Positions 40,552 to 50,197 of a stretch of 64,000 nt of DNA are shown here, one piece after another. How positions within the stretch are numbered: the first letter of the stretch is position 1; each line of letters opens with the position of its first letter. A program made the position numbers and the translations under genes. This DNA comes from CAVQZC01 sp963718315 (GTDB lineage: Bacteria; Actinomycetota; Thermoleophilia; Gaiellales; JAICJC01). The stretch spans positions 620,001 through 684,000 of the forward strand of contig CAVQZC010000007.1 in the NCBI GenBank assembly GCA_963718315.1. Direction: 5' to 3'. The notes beneath the pieces are model-generated. The model did no database searches. It was not told the DNA's origin and saw only the letters and a program-made list of their open reading frames with translations.

Positions 40552-42006
40552 GTGTCGCTGCAGTCTCGTCTCCAGGTCGCGGCAATACGGAGGGTACCGA
40601 GGTCGAGGCCGGGCAGGAAGCCGGAACGCCGCCGCCGCCGAGCGCTCCTCGGTCGTATCCGATCCCTTCGCCGATCTCAAGACCCGGGTCCACAAGGACA
40701 TCATCGCCCGGCTCGGACCGCGCTTGTTCAACAACAACGCGGCCGACTCGAAGGACAACGACCTCGAGACCACGCGTCAACGAGGCGGTCACCGAGGTAC
40801 TCGCGCTCGAGAAGACGCCGCTGACGCGGCAGGAGCGCCAGGAGATCATCCGTCAGATCACCGACGACATCCTGGGCTACGGGCCGCTCGAGCCGTTCCT
40901 GCGCGACGACGGCATCACAGAAGTCATGGTCAACGACGCACACACGATCTACATCGAGCGCCACGGCAAGATCACGCGCACCAATGCGCACTTCGTCGAC
41001 GAGCAGCACCTGCTGCGGATCATCGACAAGATCATCAGCCGGATCGGGCGCCGCATCGACGAGTCGTCCCCGTACGTGGACGCCCGTCTGCCCGACGGCT
41101 CGCGTGTCAACGCCATCATCCCGCCGCTGGCGGTGCGCGGCTCGGCGCTGACCATCCGAAAGTTCCGCCGCGATCCGTTCACCATGCCCGACCTGATCAA
41201 GTTCGGGACGCTGACGCACAAGTCCGGCCAGTTCCTCGAGGCCTGCGTGCGCGGCAAGCTGAACATCCTGATCTCGGGCGGTACCGGTTCCGGTAAGACG
41301 ACCACGCTGAACGTGCTGTCGTCGGCGATCCCCTCCGACGAGCGGATCATCACGGTCGAGGACGCGGCCGAGCTCCAGCTCAAGCAGGACCACGTGATCA
41401 CGCTGGAGTCGCGCCCGTCGAACATCGAGGGCAAGGGCCAGGTCACGATCCGCGACCTCGTCCGCAACACCCTGCGTATGCGGCCCGACCGCATCATCGT
41501 CGGAGAGTGTCGTGGTCCCGAGACCGTGGACATGCTCCAGGCGATGAACACCGGCCATGACGGGTCGCTGACCACCGTCCACGCGAACAACCCGCGTGAC
41601 GCTCTGGCCCGTACCGAGACCCTGGTGCTGACGGCCGGCGTCGACCTGCCGCTGCGCGCCATCCGCGAGCAGATCTCGAGCGCCTTCGACCTGATCGTCC
41701 AGGTCTCGCGCCTGGTCGACGGCACCCGCCGCATCACCCATGTCACCGAGGTGCTGCGGATGGAGTCCGACGTGGTCACGCTGCAGGACATCTTCATCGC
41801 CAAGCCCGTCGAGGACGTGGCCGAGCCCAGGCCGGAGACCGGCCACCGGCTGCTCGGCCCGCTGACGTGCACCGGCATCAAGCCGCACTTCCTCGACAAG
41901 ATGGCCGGCAACGGGGTCAACCTGCCGCCCGAACTTCTTCCTGCCCGATACCGGCGAGCGGCCTCCGTCCGCCGCGGGCGTGTTCGGACGGGCGGCGGGT
42001 CAGTGA
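40552..42006 (+). CDS. TadA/CpaF secretion ATPase (frameshifted)
   Basis: About 484 codons of type II/IV secretion ATPase. The main block reads ITDDILGYGPLEPFLRDDGITEVMVND, Walker A LISGGTGSGKTTTLNVL, VEDAAELQLKQDHVITLESRPSN, GECRGPETVDMLQAMNTGHDGSLTTVHAN, all typical of CpaF. Indels lie in the N-terminal 90 codons and near 41930, after which the tail reads FFLPDTGERPPSAAGVFGRAAGQ. The GTG at 40552 follows AAGGAAGGGG. It powers pilus extrusion. Its stop overlaps the next start (TGATG). Confidence 0.92.
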
Positions 42007-43899
42007 TGCGACGCGCGATCGCCGTTGCGACGACGGCGGTGGCGTTGCTGGCCGCTTCCTCGGCCTCCGCGTCCGGCGGAACGCTCACCGTCAAGTCCAT
42101 CGACACCTCGAAGTTCCCGACGGTGGCTGTCACCGTTCAGACGACCGGGACGAACGGCACCACGCCGCAGTTCAGGGTCACCGAGAACGGCCGGCCGGCG
42201 GTCAACCCGTCATCGGGCGGCGGCGAGCCGCCTGCCGCGATCGCCCTGCTGGTCGACACGTCGCGCAGCATGGCCGGGCAGAAGATGCACGATGCCATCG
42301 CGTCGGCGAAGAGCTTCGTCGACGAGCAGCCGCCCAACAACATCGTCGGGGTCTACGGCTTCGACGCCAAGCCCTACACCGCGGCCCCGCTGTCCAATGA
42401 CCCGAGCCAGCTGGACATCGCGATCCAGCAGCTGAACGTCGACGGCGCGCCGGAGGCACCGCGCTCTACGGCGCCGTCGTCATGGCCTCCCACGACCTGC
42501 AGAGCCAGCTCGCGCAGAAGAAGGTGATCGTGCTGCTGACCGACGGTCAGTCGTCACACGACGACGCGACGTCGAAGCAGGCGCTCGCGGCGGCCAAGGC
42601 AGACGGGGTCAGCGTCTACACGATCGGCATCGCCACCGACGGGCACTCGTCGGCCGCGCTGCAGGCGCTCTCGGGCCCGACGCACGGCACCTCGGCGGTG
42701 GCCACGTCGTCAGCCAGCTGGCGTCGCTCTACAAGGCACGTCTCCGAGCAGCCTGAGCAGCACCTACACGTTCACCTACGAGAGCCTGGCGCAGCCCGGC
42801 TCGCCGATTCACCTCAAGGTCTCGGCTCCCGGCTTCCCTCGGCGACGTCGGGCTCGACCGCTCCCGGTCACGTGGTCACGAGCCACGGCGGATCGGGCGG
42901 GTTCAAGGTGCCGGCCAACGCGGCCGGCCGGCTGGTGCTGGCGCTGATCGCCGGGATCATCGTTCTGCTGGCGACGCTCGCGCTGCTCGGCGCGAAGCCC
43001 AGCGTGGCTCTTCACAAGCGGATCTCGGCTCACACCGAGACCCGCAAGCAGGCCGCCGTCGAGGGCGACAACCCCGCCAACGAGCGCTTGATCGCGATGC
43101 ACCAGCTGTTCATCTCGACCGAGCGCATCATCGGCTCGATGAACTTCTGGAAGCGGATGTCGGCGAACCTGGAGCAGGCCGACCTGCCGCTGCGCACGGC
43201 CGAGCTGTTCTACATCCAGATCGGCTCGGCGCGATCCTGTGCGGGTTCATCACCGCGTTCATCCTCGGGCCATCGCGGCATCGTTCGCCCTGGTCGCCAC
43301 TGGTCATGGGCGGCCTGGTTCCCGCGCTGGTACGTGCGGTTCAAGGCCACGAAGCGGCTGGCAAGTTCGAGCAGCCAGCTGCCGGAGACGCTGATCACGA
43401 TGGCGGCTTCGCTCAAGGCCGGCCACGCGTTCAACCAGTCGTCGCAGAGCGTCGTCCGCGAGGGCGCCGATCCGACCGCGAAGGAGTTCGTCGCGCGTCG
43501 TCGCCGAGACCCAGCTGGGCATGCCCGCCGAGGCAGGCGCTGGAGGCGATGGCCTAGCGCATGAACTCGTACAACTTCGGGTTCGTCGTCATGGCCGTGA
43601 ACATCCAGCGGACCGTCGGCGGCAGCCTCGCCGACATCCTCGACATGGTGTCGGACACGGTGCGCCAGCGCCAGCAGTTCGAGCGCAAGGTGAAGGCGCT
43701 GACCGCGCAGGGCCGGATGTCAGCCTACGTGCTGATGGCGATGCCGTTCCTGATGGCGCTGGCGATCTTCGCCCTGAACCGGGCCTACATGTCGGTGCTG
43801 TTCACCAGCACGCCGGCCGCAGGTCTGATCGCGATCGGGCTGGTCATGATGTCGATCGGTCGCATGATCATCAAGAAGATCGTCTCGTTCAAGGAGTAG
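42006..43899 (+). CDS. vWA-TadB fusion membrane protein (frameshifted)
   Basis: About 631 codons. A signal peptide (MRRAIAVATTAVALLAASSASAS) is followed by a vWA domain with the MIDAS motif LLVDTSRSMAGQKM and KVIVLLTDGQSSHDDATS. A membrane helix (LVLALIAGIIVLLATLALLG) then leads to a T2SSF domain: LPETLITMAASLKAGHAFNQS, VNIQRTVGGSLADILDMVSDTVRQRQQFERKVKALTAQGRMSAYVL-type segments. At least four indels. TadB is the inner-membrane platform of the Tad pilus; the exported vWA module would place a metal-dependent adhesion or scaffold domain outside the membrane on the same chain. Confidence 0.85.
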
Positions 43900-43902
43900 C
43901 CG

Positions 43903-44830
43903 ATGCTGATCGATCCTCGGAGTCGGAGTTCATCTTCGCCTCGGTCTACGTGCTGATGACCGGGCTGACCGTGCGCCAGCGCCAGGTTTCGCTGTCCGTC
44001 AGGCGCGCCAGGCGCTACGGCATCCGCAACCGCGCGAGATCGAGACCCGGCAAGCAGCGTCAACGACCGCGTGCTCGGCCCGCTGCTCGACAGCTGGCCG
44101 GCGATCACGATGAAGGTGATGCCCAAGACGGACACCGAGCAGCTGTCCCGCAAGCTGCTGGCCGCCGGCCTGGCGCGCAGCCTGTCGCCGCAGACCTACC
44201 TGGCGCTGAAGGGCGGCCTCGCCGCCCTCTTCATCCCGGTCGGCCTGATCATGGCCGTGACCGGAGCGATGTTCCCGCAGCGCTCGGCCTGGTGATCGGC
44301 CTGGGTGGGCGCCGCGATCGGGTTCATCCTGCCGGAGTTCGTTGTCAACTCGCGGATCCGCGGCCGCAAGGACATCATGTGCGGCGAGCTGCCCAACGTG
44401 CTCGACCTGCTGTGCGTGTCGGTCGAGGCCGGGCTCGGTTTCGACCAGGCGCTGGTCCAAGCTGAACGAGCGCATGGAAGGCCCGCTGGTCGACGAGTTC
44501 GCCCTGGTGCTGCACGAGATGCGCATCGGCTCGAGCCGCGCGGCAGCGCTGAAGAGCCTGTCCGAGCGTGTCGAGGCCCCCGAGGTCGCGCAGTTCGCGC
44601 GGGCCATGATCCAGGCCGACCAGCTCGGCATCTCGCTGTCGCGCATCCTGCGCGTGCAGTCGCAGGACATGCGGATGCGGCGCCAGCTCGCAGCCGAGGA
44701 GAAGGCCATGAAGGCGCCGGTCAAGATGCTGTTCCCGACCGTGCTCTTCATCTTCCCGGCGCTGTTCGTGGTCGCTCTCGGCCCGGCCGCGCTGAACCTG
44801 ATGACGACGTTCTCGGGCAACGGCGGCTGA
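43903..44830 (+). CDS. TadC-type T2SSF membrane protein (frameshifted)
   Basis: About 309 codons. FIFASVYVLMTGLTVRQ near the start, then GLARSLSPQTYLALKGGLAALFIPVGLI, and the T2SSF block GELPNVLDLLCVSVEAGLGFDQAL, LNERMEGPLVDEFALVLHEMRIGSSR, EVAQFARAMIQADQLGISLSRILRVQS. Four indels at least. It is the second inner-membrane platform protein of the Tad machine. No prepilin peptidase gene is seen in the window. Confidence 0.87.
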
Positions 44831-44884
44831 TCCAGGCTTCCCTCCGGCGCTAAGGCGCCGGGCGCCGACGCCGATAACGGGCGT

Positions 44885-45025
44885 ATGAAGCGCACCCCGA
44901 AGTCTCCCGTCCCGCGGCGCCGCGTCGAGCGGACGCTGGTCGAGCGCCGCGGGGAGACCGCGATCCAGGTCCGTGTGATCGAGTACGCGCCGGTTCAGGC
45001 GCGCCTCGAGCGCCGCGCCGCGTAG
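44885..45025 (+). CDS. Small basic hypothetical protein
   Basis: A 46-aa ORF, very rich in Arg (MKRTPKSPVPRRRVERTLVE, then AIQVRVIEYAPVQARLERRAA). No ribosome site is present; GATAAC six bases before the ATG is a weak -10. It could be a small nucleic-acid-binding protein or a chance frame. Confidence 0.35.
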   Translation: MKRTPKSPVPRRRVERTLVERRGETAIQVRVIEYAPVQARLERRAA

Positions 45026-45157
45026 CCGCACCAGCGGCTCGCGGCACGCACGCGCAACCTGTCACACGCGGTGTAACGCGGAGCGTTCGGGGTCTGACCC
45101 CCTGCGCAACCTGCCCAGAACTGCAACGGCGATCGTTGCATTCGGGGGAGCACAGAA

Positions 45158-45203
45158 AGAGGCGACGACCGGAATCGAACCGGCGTGGACGGCTTTGCAG
45201 GCC
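45158..45203 (-). repeat. Tandem 3'-half copy of tRNA-Cys
   Basis: These 46 bp match 45242-45287 of the intact tRNA-Cys at 45 of 46 positions, covering the anticodon loop, variable region, T arm, acceptor 3' strand and flank. The 5' half is missing, so it cannot fold as a tRNA. The copies are 84 bp apart. It looks like a relic of site-specific integration into the tRNA 3' end, or a partial tandem duplication. Confidence 0.75.
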
Positions 45204-45243
45204 CGCATGTCTTTTCTGCGCGCCGCGTCCGACTCGCGGACAG

Positions 45244-45314
45244 AGGCGACGACCGGAATCGAACCGGTGTGGACGGCTTTGCAGGCCGCTGCCTAGCCAC
45301 TCGGCCACGTCGCC
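45244..45314 (-). tRNA. tRNA-Cys (GCA)
   Basis: A complete cloverleaf: acceptor GGCGACG/CGTCGCC, anticodon stem GCGGC/GCCGT with loop CTGCAAA (anticodon GCA), T arm CCGGT/TTCGATT. CCA is not encoded. Confidence 0.95.
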
Positions 45315-45347
45315 TTGGAGCGACAAGGGTACCAACAGGGCGCGGCA

Positions 45348-45353
45348 TACTCT
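45348..45353 (+). promoter_or_regulatory. Leaderless -10 box TACTCT for the macro-domain gene
   Basis: TACTCT ends seven bases before the ATG at 45361. Confidence 0.6.
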
Positions 45354-45360
45354 CCGGCCA

Positions 45361-46290
45361 ATGCCTCTCGCCCTATCGCTCCACCTTGGAGACCTCACCA
45401 CCGACGGCGAGGCCGACGCCATCGTCAACGCGGCGAACTCGAGCCTTCTGGGCGGAGGCGGTGTCGACGGGGCGATCCACCGGGCTGCCGGCCCGGCGAT
45501 TCTCGACGAGTGCCGCCTCCTCGGCGGCTGTGACACAGGCGATGCGAAGGTCACGGGCGCCGGCCGTCTGCCGGCCAGGATCATCGTCCATGCGGTAGGG
45601 CCTGTGTGGAACGGTGGGCGGCGGGGCGAGGCCGAACTCCTCGCTTCGTGCCACTCCCGGGCGATCGAGCTCGCAGCCGAACATGGCTGCCGGTGCATCG
45701 CCTTCCCGGCGATCTCGACCGGCGTCTACCGCTATCCCGTACGCCAGGCGGCGGGTGTCGCGCTCAAGGCGACTCACCTCGCCGTGGTCGCGCATCCGCA
45801 GATCGAGGAGGCCCGGTTCTGGTTGTTCGATCGGGCAACGTTCGACGTCTTCGCTGACGTCCTGATCCGGCTGAAGCGCGGGCTCGAAGTCGGGGTGGCG
45901 CTGCCTCCCGAGGCGTCGACCTCAGTCCCCCCGGTCACCCGGGCGTTCCTGTCGGGTCGCGATACACCGATGCGGGACTCCAGCGAGCTGCCGTTCGGCA
46001 GGACGCTCTCGGCCGACGAGGCGGCCCGGCTCCGTGAGGGTCACATCAGCGGCGACATGGACGACAAGTGGTGCTACTTCGTCGAGGGCGACACGCTCCA
46101 CATGCACCGAAGCTGGACCGGACTCGAGATCTTCTCCGCTCGACTTGCCCCACTGCCGGACGGGCGGGCCGAGCTCGCCGGACTACGCCGAAACGCGAAC
46201 CGAGATCAGTTCGGGCAGTCCGACGAGGGCGCGGTCGAGACGTTCGACCGCCTCATCACCGTGCTGACTCGAGGCGGCGTACCTACCTAG
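45361..46290 (+). CDS. Macro domain protein with unusual C-terminal domain
   Basis: A 309-aa protein. Residues 1-170 form an Appr-1''-p-processing macro domain: LHLGDLTTDGEADAIVNAANSSLLGGGGVDGAIHRAAGP and AFPAISTGVYRYPVRQAA, with the ADP-ribose-binding NAAN, GGGGVDGAI and STGVY loops intact. Residues 205-309 are a separate domain with SADEAARLREGHISGDMDDKWCYFVEGDTLHMHRSWTG, which I have the impression of seeing beside other macro domains but cannot name. Macro domains bind or remove ADP-ribose. The start is leaderless. Its stop overlaps the convergent GGDEF gene by four bases. Confidence 0.85.
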   Translation: MPLALSLHLGDLTTDGEADAIVNAANSSLLGGGGVDGAIHRAAGPAILDECRLLGGCDTGDAKVTGAGRLPARIIVHAVGPVWNGGRRGEAELLASCHSRAIELAAEHGCRCIAFPAISTGVYRYPVRQAAGVALKATHLAVVAHPQIEEARFWLFDRATFDVFADVLIRLKRGLEVGVALPPEASTSVPPVTRAFLSGRDTPMRDSSELPFGRTLSADEAARLREGHISGDMDDKWCYFVEGDTLHMHRSWTGLEIFSARLAPLPDGRAELAGLRRNANRDQFGQSDEGAVETFDRLITVLTRGGVPT

Positions 46291-48347
46291 GCGGTGACGC
46301 GGTCGACCCCAAGCTGCTGGAGCAGCTCGGCGTTGCGCAATGCCACCGCGGCGTGGCCGGCGACCGCGGTCACGGTCTGCAGCACCCGCGGTGTCGGCTC
46401 GGCGACCTGGACGGTCAGCAGCCGGCGGTTCAGCCGCGCGACGACGACCACCGGCGCGGGGTGCGGCGGGTCCTCGACGAGGGAGAGATCTACCGGCGCC
46501 GTGACGGCTTCACCGTCGGCGGGCAACGTCCGCTGCGCCGCGGCGATGCCGGCGGCGGCCTCCGACGCCGGGCCGGAGTGCGCGAGGAGCGCGGCCGTCG
46601 CGGCGTCGCCCAGCTCGACGAGCTGGGCGCTGGACGCCCCGACCAGGTCGCGGACGGTGTTGACGATGTGCTGGGCTACCACCCTCGGCGACGGATCCGA
46701 CGCCGCCAGCGTAGCGATGCCGAGCAGCGCGTCGAGCACGACCTTGGCCCGCCGCTCCTCCTCCAGCAGCCGAGCGTTGGCGAGGGCCACGGCCGCCTGG
46801 GCGGCGAGCAGCTCCATCAGCCGCTGCGACAGCATCGAGAACTGGTCGACGCCCAGCTTGGAGAGCACGATCACTCCGAGCGTCCGCTGCTCGTGCCGCA
46901 GCGGCACGGCCAGCATCGACTCCTCGATCTCGGCGGTGCCCTCCACGTCCTCGGCGAACTCGCAGTCGAGCGCGTTGGCGATGTTCAGGGTTCGACCACG
47001 GGACGCCGCAGTGCCGGTGACGCCCTCGCCGACGCGGGTTCGGAGTGCGTCAAACGTCTCCCCCGCATACTCGGTGAGGATCCCGCCGAAGGCGATCGGC
47101 TCCAGCGTGACGCCGTCGTCGGCGAGCAGGTAGACCCGGGCGTTGTGGTAGTCGACCATCGTCCGCAGCTCGGTCACGATCGTCTCGCCGATCTGGTCGA
47201 CCTGGTTCAGCCGGTTGAGCTTCGAGGCCAGGGCGCCGAGCAGCCGGATCTGGGTCAGCGACTCCTGCTCCTGGGCGATGCCGTGGCGGTCGGCTCCATC
47301 CCTCCGCGCCTCCCCCACTCGCTGTGAATAGGCGACCGCCTGGTTCTTCCCCGCATCCTTCGCCCCGTAGAGCGCCGCGTCGGCGGTCGCCAGCAGCTCG
47401 GTCGGGTTCTTGGCGTCGCTGGGGAACGTCGCGATGCCGCACGAGATCGTGACCGGGCGCGGACCGAGCAGATGGCGCGCGCGCTCACAGAGCCGGTTGG
47501 CAATCGCCTTGGCCTGCCGCCTGCCCGTCTCCGGAAGCACGATCGCGAACTCCTCGCCGCCCACGCGGCAGGCAACGTCGGTACTGCGCACCTCCTCCGC
47601 AGCCGCCGCTGCCAGGCGGCGCAGCACCAGGTCGCCCTCCTGGTGGCCGTGGACGTCGTTCAGCAGCTTGAAATCGTCCAGGTCGAAGACGAGGAGCGAG
47701 AGCCGCCGGCGGTGCCGGTGCGCGCGCTCGACCTCCTCACGCAGACGCTCGTGGAAGTGGCGGTGGTTGTGCAGCCCGGTCAACCAGTCGGTGTGCGCCT
47801 CGCGCACCAGCCGCTCGCGGATCTGCGCGTTGTCGAGGGCCAGAGCCGCGAGGTTCGCAAACTCCTGGATCAGCTCGAACTCGTGCTCGTCGAACCGCTG
47901 CGCCTCGCCCAGCCGGTAGACGTTGAGAGCGCCGACCGGGCGGTCGTTGCTGACCAGCGGCACCACGACCAGCGCCTCGGGCTCCCACTCCGTGCCGGGC
48001 ACCAGCTGCAGCCGGTCGTCCGGCTGCCCGGCGGGCAGGTTCGCAGCCTCCAGGTTGTCGACGACCCAGCCGGTCAGTCCCTCCCCGATGTTGAGCGGTG
48101 TCGCCAGGATCTGGTCGGCGTAGCGGTCGACGCAGTGCAACGGCACCAGCAGCCCGCGCACCTCGTCCAGCTCGTAGACCGAGAGCACGTCGTAGGGGAC
48201 GATCCGCCGCAGCTCGGAGGTGACCCGCGACAGCAGCTCCTCCAGCGATGCGGAGCCCAGCAGCATGCGGGAAACGTCCAGCAGCGTCTGGTACGCGGTG
48301 AGCGTAACGCCGGAGGCGTCGCGGGCGGAACTGTGGGGCTCGGACAC
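46287..48347 (-). CDS. GAF-GGDEF-GAF-GAF diguanylate cyclase
   Basis: A 686-aa soluble multi-sensor protein. The first GAF covers about residues 20-180; the GGDEF domain follows at about 185-350 with the intact active-site motif RVGGEEFAIVLPE and LTGLHNHRHFHERL start. Two further GAF-like domains fill the C-terminal half (VGEGVTGTAASRGRTLNIAN; RDLVGASSAQLVEL). No membrane segment. It should make c-di-GMP in response to a cytoplasmic ligand. GTG at 48347 is preferred because CGGAGGACAG sits directly before it. The tad pilus nearby is a possible c-di-GMP target. Confidence 0.9.
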   Translation of the reverse strand: MSEPHSSARDASGVTLTAYQTLLDVSRMLLGSASLEELLSRVTSELRRIVPYDVLSVYELDEVRGLLVPLHCVDRYADQILATPLNIGEGLTGWVVDNLEAANLPAGQPDDRLQLVPGTEWEPEALVVVPLVSNDRPVGALNVYRLGEAQRFDEHEFELIQEFANLAALALDNAQIRERLVREAHTDWLTGLHNHRHFHERLREEVERAHRHRRRLSLLVFDLDDFKLLNDVHGHQEGDLVLRRLAAAAAEEVRSTDVACRVGGEEFAIVLPETGRRQAKAIANRLCERARHLLGPRPVTISCGIATFPSDAKNPTELLATADAALYGAKDAGKNQAVAYSQRVGEARRDGADRHGIAQEQESLTQIRLLGALASKLNRLNQVDQIGETIVTELRTMVDYHNARVYLLADDGVTLEPIAFGGILTEYAGETFDALRTRVGEGVTGTAASRGRTLNIANALDCEFAEDVEGTAEIEESMLAVPLRHEQRTLGVIVLSKLGVDQFSMLSQRLMELLAAQAAVALANARLLEEERRAKVVLDALLGIATLAASDPSPRVVAQHIVNTVRDLVGASSAQLVELGDAATAALLAHSGPASEAAAGIAAAQRTLPADGEAVTAPVDLSLVEDPPHPAPVVVVARLNRRLLTVQVAEPTPRVLQTVTAVAGHAAVALRNAELLQQLGVDRVTA

Positions 48348-48421
48348 CTGTCCTCCGGTGGGCGGCAACGCGGGCGGCGGGAGGCGCCCGTAGTCACAGT
48401 GTCCGGCCTCAGGCGCTTAGT

Positions 48422-49350
48422 TCACACACCCGATCGGGGGATCCGCCGGTACGCAATCTCGCAGGCCAGGAAAACCGTCAGGATGAGAAGCGTCGCTGCC
48501 AGGGAGACATGCACCGCTATCACCTTCCAGGGCAGGCCGTTGCGGTACTGGTACTCGCCGATTCCCAGCTGGACCAGCGTCAACCCGACCGTCACGAGCG
48601 CGAGCTTGAACGCAAGCGTCCCACGCGCCTTCAGCCACAGCCAGCCGGTGATGATCGCGAGCAGGATCCCGTAGCTCGCCGCCACCCGGACGTGGAAGTA
48701 GACCGTGTCGTAGAAGTTCCCGACCCGCTTGATCACGGTTGTCGTGCTGCCGGGGTGCGGGCCCGCCGCGGTCGAGAAGGCACCGGTCGTGACCAGCACA
48801 AGGCAGGCCAGGACGGCGACGGCGGCCACCAGCGTCAGCCAGTTGGCCTGGACCGACTCGTCCGCCCACCGGCCTGGGCGCGTGCCTGGTAGACGACCCA
48901 GGTGCCGCCGGCGACGACCGCCATCGCCAGCAGGAAATGCGACATGACCAGATAGGGGTTGAGGTCGTAGTAGACGGTGATCCCGCCCAGCGGCACCTGC
49001 GCCACGGTGCCGACGGCGACCAGGATCGCCACCCACCGCGTGTCGCGCCGCACGCCGGCCGTCTTCCAGCCGATCCAGGCGGTTGCGACCGTCGCCAGCA
49101 TCGCGATCCCGGAGATCACCCGGTTGCCGAACTCGATCACGGCGTGGTAGGTGGTCGGCGGCGACAGGCTCTCGGCCTGGCAGGTCGGCCAGTGCGGGCA
49201 CCCCAATCCGGAGGCGGTCAGCCGGACGATCGCACCGGTCGCGACCACCAGCCAGACCAGCCCCAACGCGATCTCGGCTGAGCGTTCGAACCCGCGGAGC
49301 GTGAGAACACCGCCCAGGGAGCCACGCTGAGCCGTACCGGCGGTCGCCAT
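48422..49350 (-). CDS. ctaA: Heme A synthase, CtaA/COX15 family (frameshifted)
   Basis: About 309 codons with eight hydrophobic helices. The signature GAIVRLTASGLGCPHWPTC carries the conserved paired cysteines, with His ligands in YHAVIEFGNR, LVMSHFLLA, YFHVRVAASYG and IAVHVSLAA. One indel near 48870. It oxidises heme O to heme A for cytochrome c oxidase. The ATG at 49350 is leaderless behind TACACT, which lies in the last codons of the upstream gene. Confidence 0.92.
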
Positions 49351-49351
49351 G

Positions 49352-50194
49352 TCAGCCAGTGTAACGGGCGTCTGCCGGGTGGGACAGCACCTCAGTCACC
49401 CCGCGCAGACGGGTCTGCAGCAGTTCCTGGGCGCGCGAGCTGTCCAGCGCGCAGTACCCGGGGCGGCCGCGTTGCCGGCCGGCCTCCGCCGCGCCGATCG
49501 CGTCTGGATCGCCGCCGGCCGCCCCGGCCAGCAGGCACGCGAACTCGTAGCGCGTTACCGGCTCCGGCCCGGCCAGGTGGAGAACGCCCGACGGACCCTC
49601 GGCAGTCAGCTCGACCAGGGCGGCCGCCAGGTCGGCGACGTGGACCGGGCACCTGACCTCGTCGGTGAAGAATGCGATCTCGCCGCCGGCGAGTGCCCCC
49701 TCGACCAGGGCCTCCTGGGGGCCGCCCCCGGCGCCGTAGAGCAGCGAGGTGCGTGCGATCAGCGCGCCCGGGTGGGCCTCGGCCACCAGGCGCTCGGCCG
49801 TCGCCTTGGACTGGCCGTAGGGCGTCACGGGGCAGACCGGATCGTCCTCGGTGTACGGGTCGCGTGCGGTGCCATCGAAGACAACGTCCGTCGAGAGATG
49901 GACCAGTCGGGCGCCGTGCCGTGCGGCCGCCGCCGCGACGTGGCCGGAGCCGGCGGCGTTGACCGCCTCCATCTGCTCGCCGGCGCGCGCGTAGGCGGTG
50001 TGAACGACCGCCCACGGCCGCACCGCCCGGAACACGTCATCGACGGCCTGCGGGTCGGCGACGTCCAGCCGCAGGCCATCCGCCGGCGCCTCGTGCCAGG
50101 TGCCGAGCGAGGGCGTGCCGGCCGCCCGCAGGCAGCGCAGCACCTCACCGCCGAGGAACCCCGCGGCGCCCGTGACGAGTACCGGCCGGCGCAG
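49352..50194 (-). CDS. RmlD-like NAD(P)-dependent sugar epimerase/reductase, CTG start likely
   Basis: About 280 aa. The nucleotide-binding motif VLVTGAAGFLGGEVLRCLRAAG, the HLSTDVVFDGTARDPYTEDDP segment and YGQSKATAERLV (YxxxK) match the dTDP-4-dehydrorhamnose reductase family. Starting at the GTG at 50143 would cut off the Rossmann glycine motif. The only upstream candidate after the previous stop is a CTG at 50194, three bases past that stop. Role: probably an oxidoreductase on a nucleotide sugar or similar. Confidence 0.82.
   Translation of the reverse strand: MRRPVLVTGAAGFLGGEVLRCLRAAGTPSLGTWHEAPADGLRLDVADPQAVDDVFRAVRPWAVVHTAYARAGEQMEAVNAAGSGHVAAAAARHGARLVHLSTDVVFDGTARDPYTEDDPVCPVTPYGQSKATAERLVAEAHPGALIARTSLLYGAGGGPQEALVEGALAGGEIAFFTDEVRCPVHVADLAAALVELTAEGPSGVLHLAGPEPVTRYEFACLLAGAAGGDPDAIGAAEAGRQRGRPGYCALDSSRAQELLQTRLRGVTEVLSHPADARYTG
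49358..49363 (-). promoter_or_regulatory. Leaderless -10 box TACACT for ctaA
   Basis: On the minus strand TACACT ends seven bases before the ATG at 49350, embedded in the 3' end of the reductase gene. Confidence 0.6.
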
Positions 50195-50197
50195 CGG

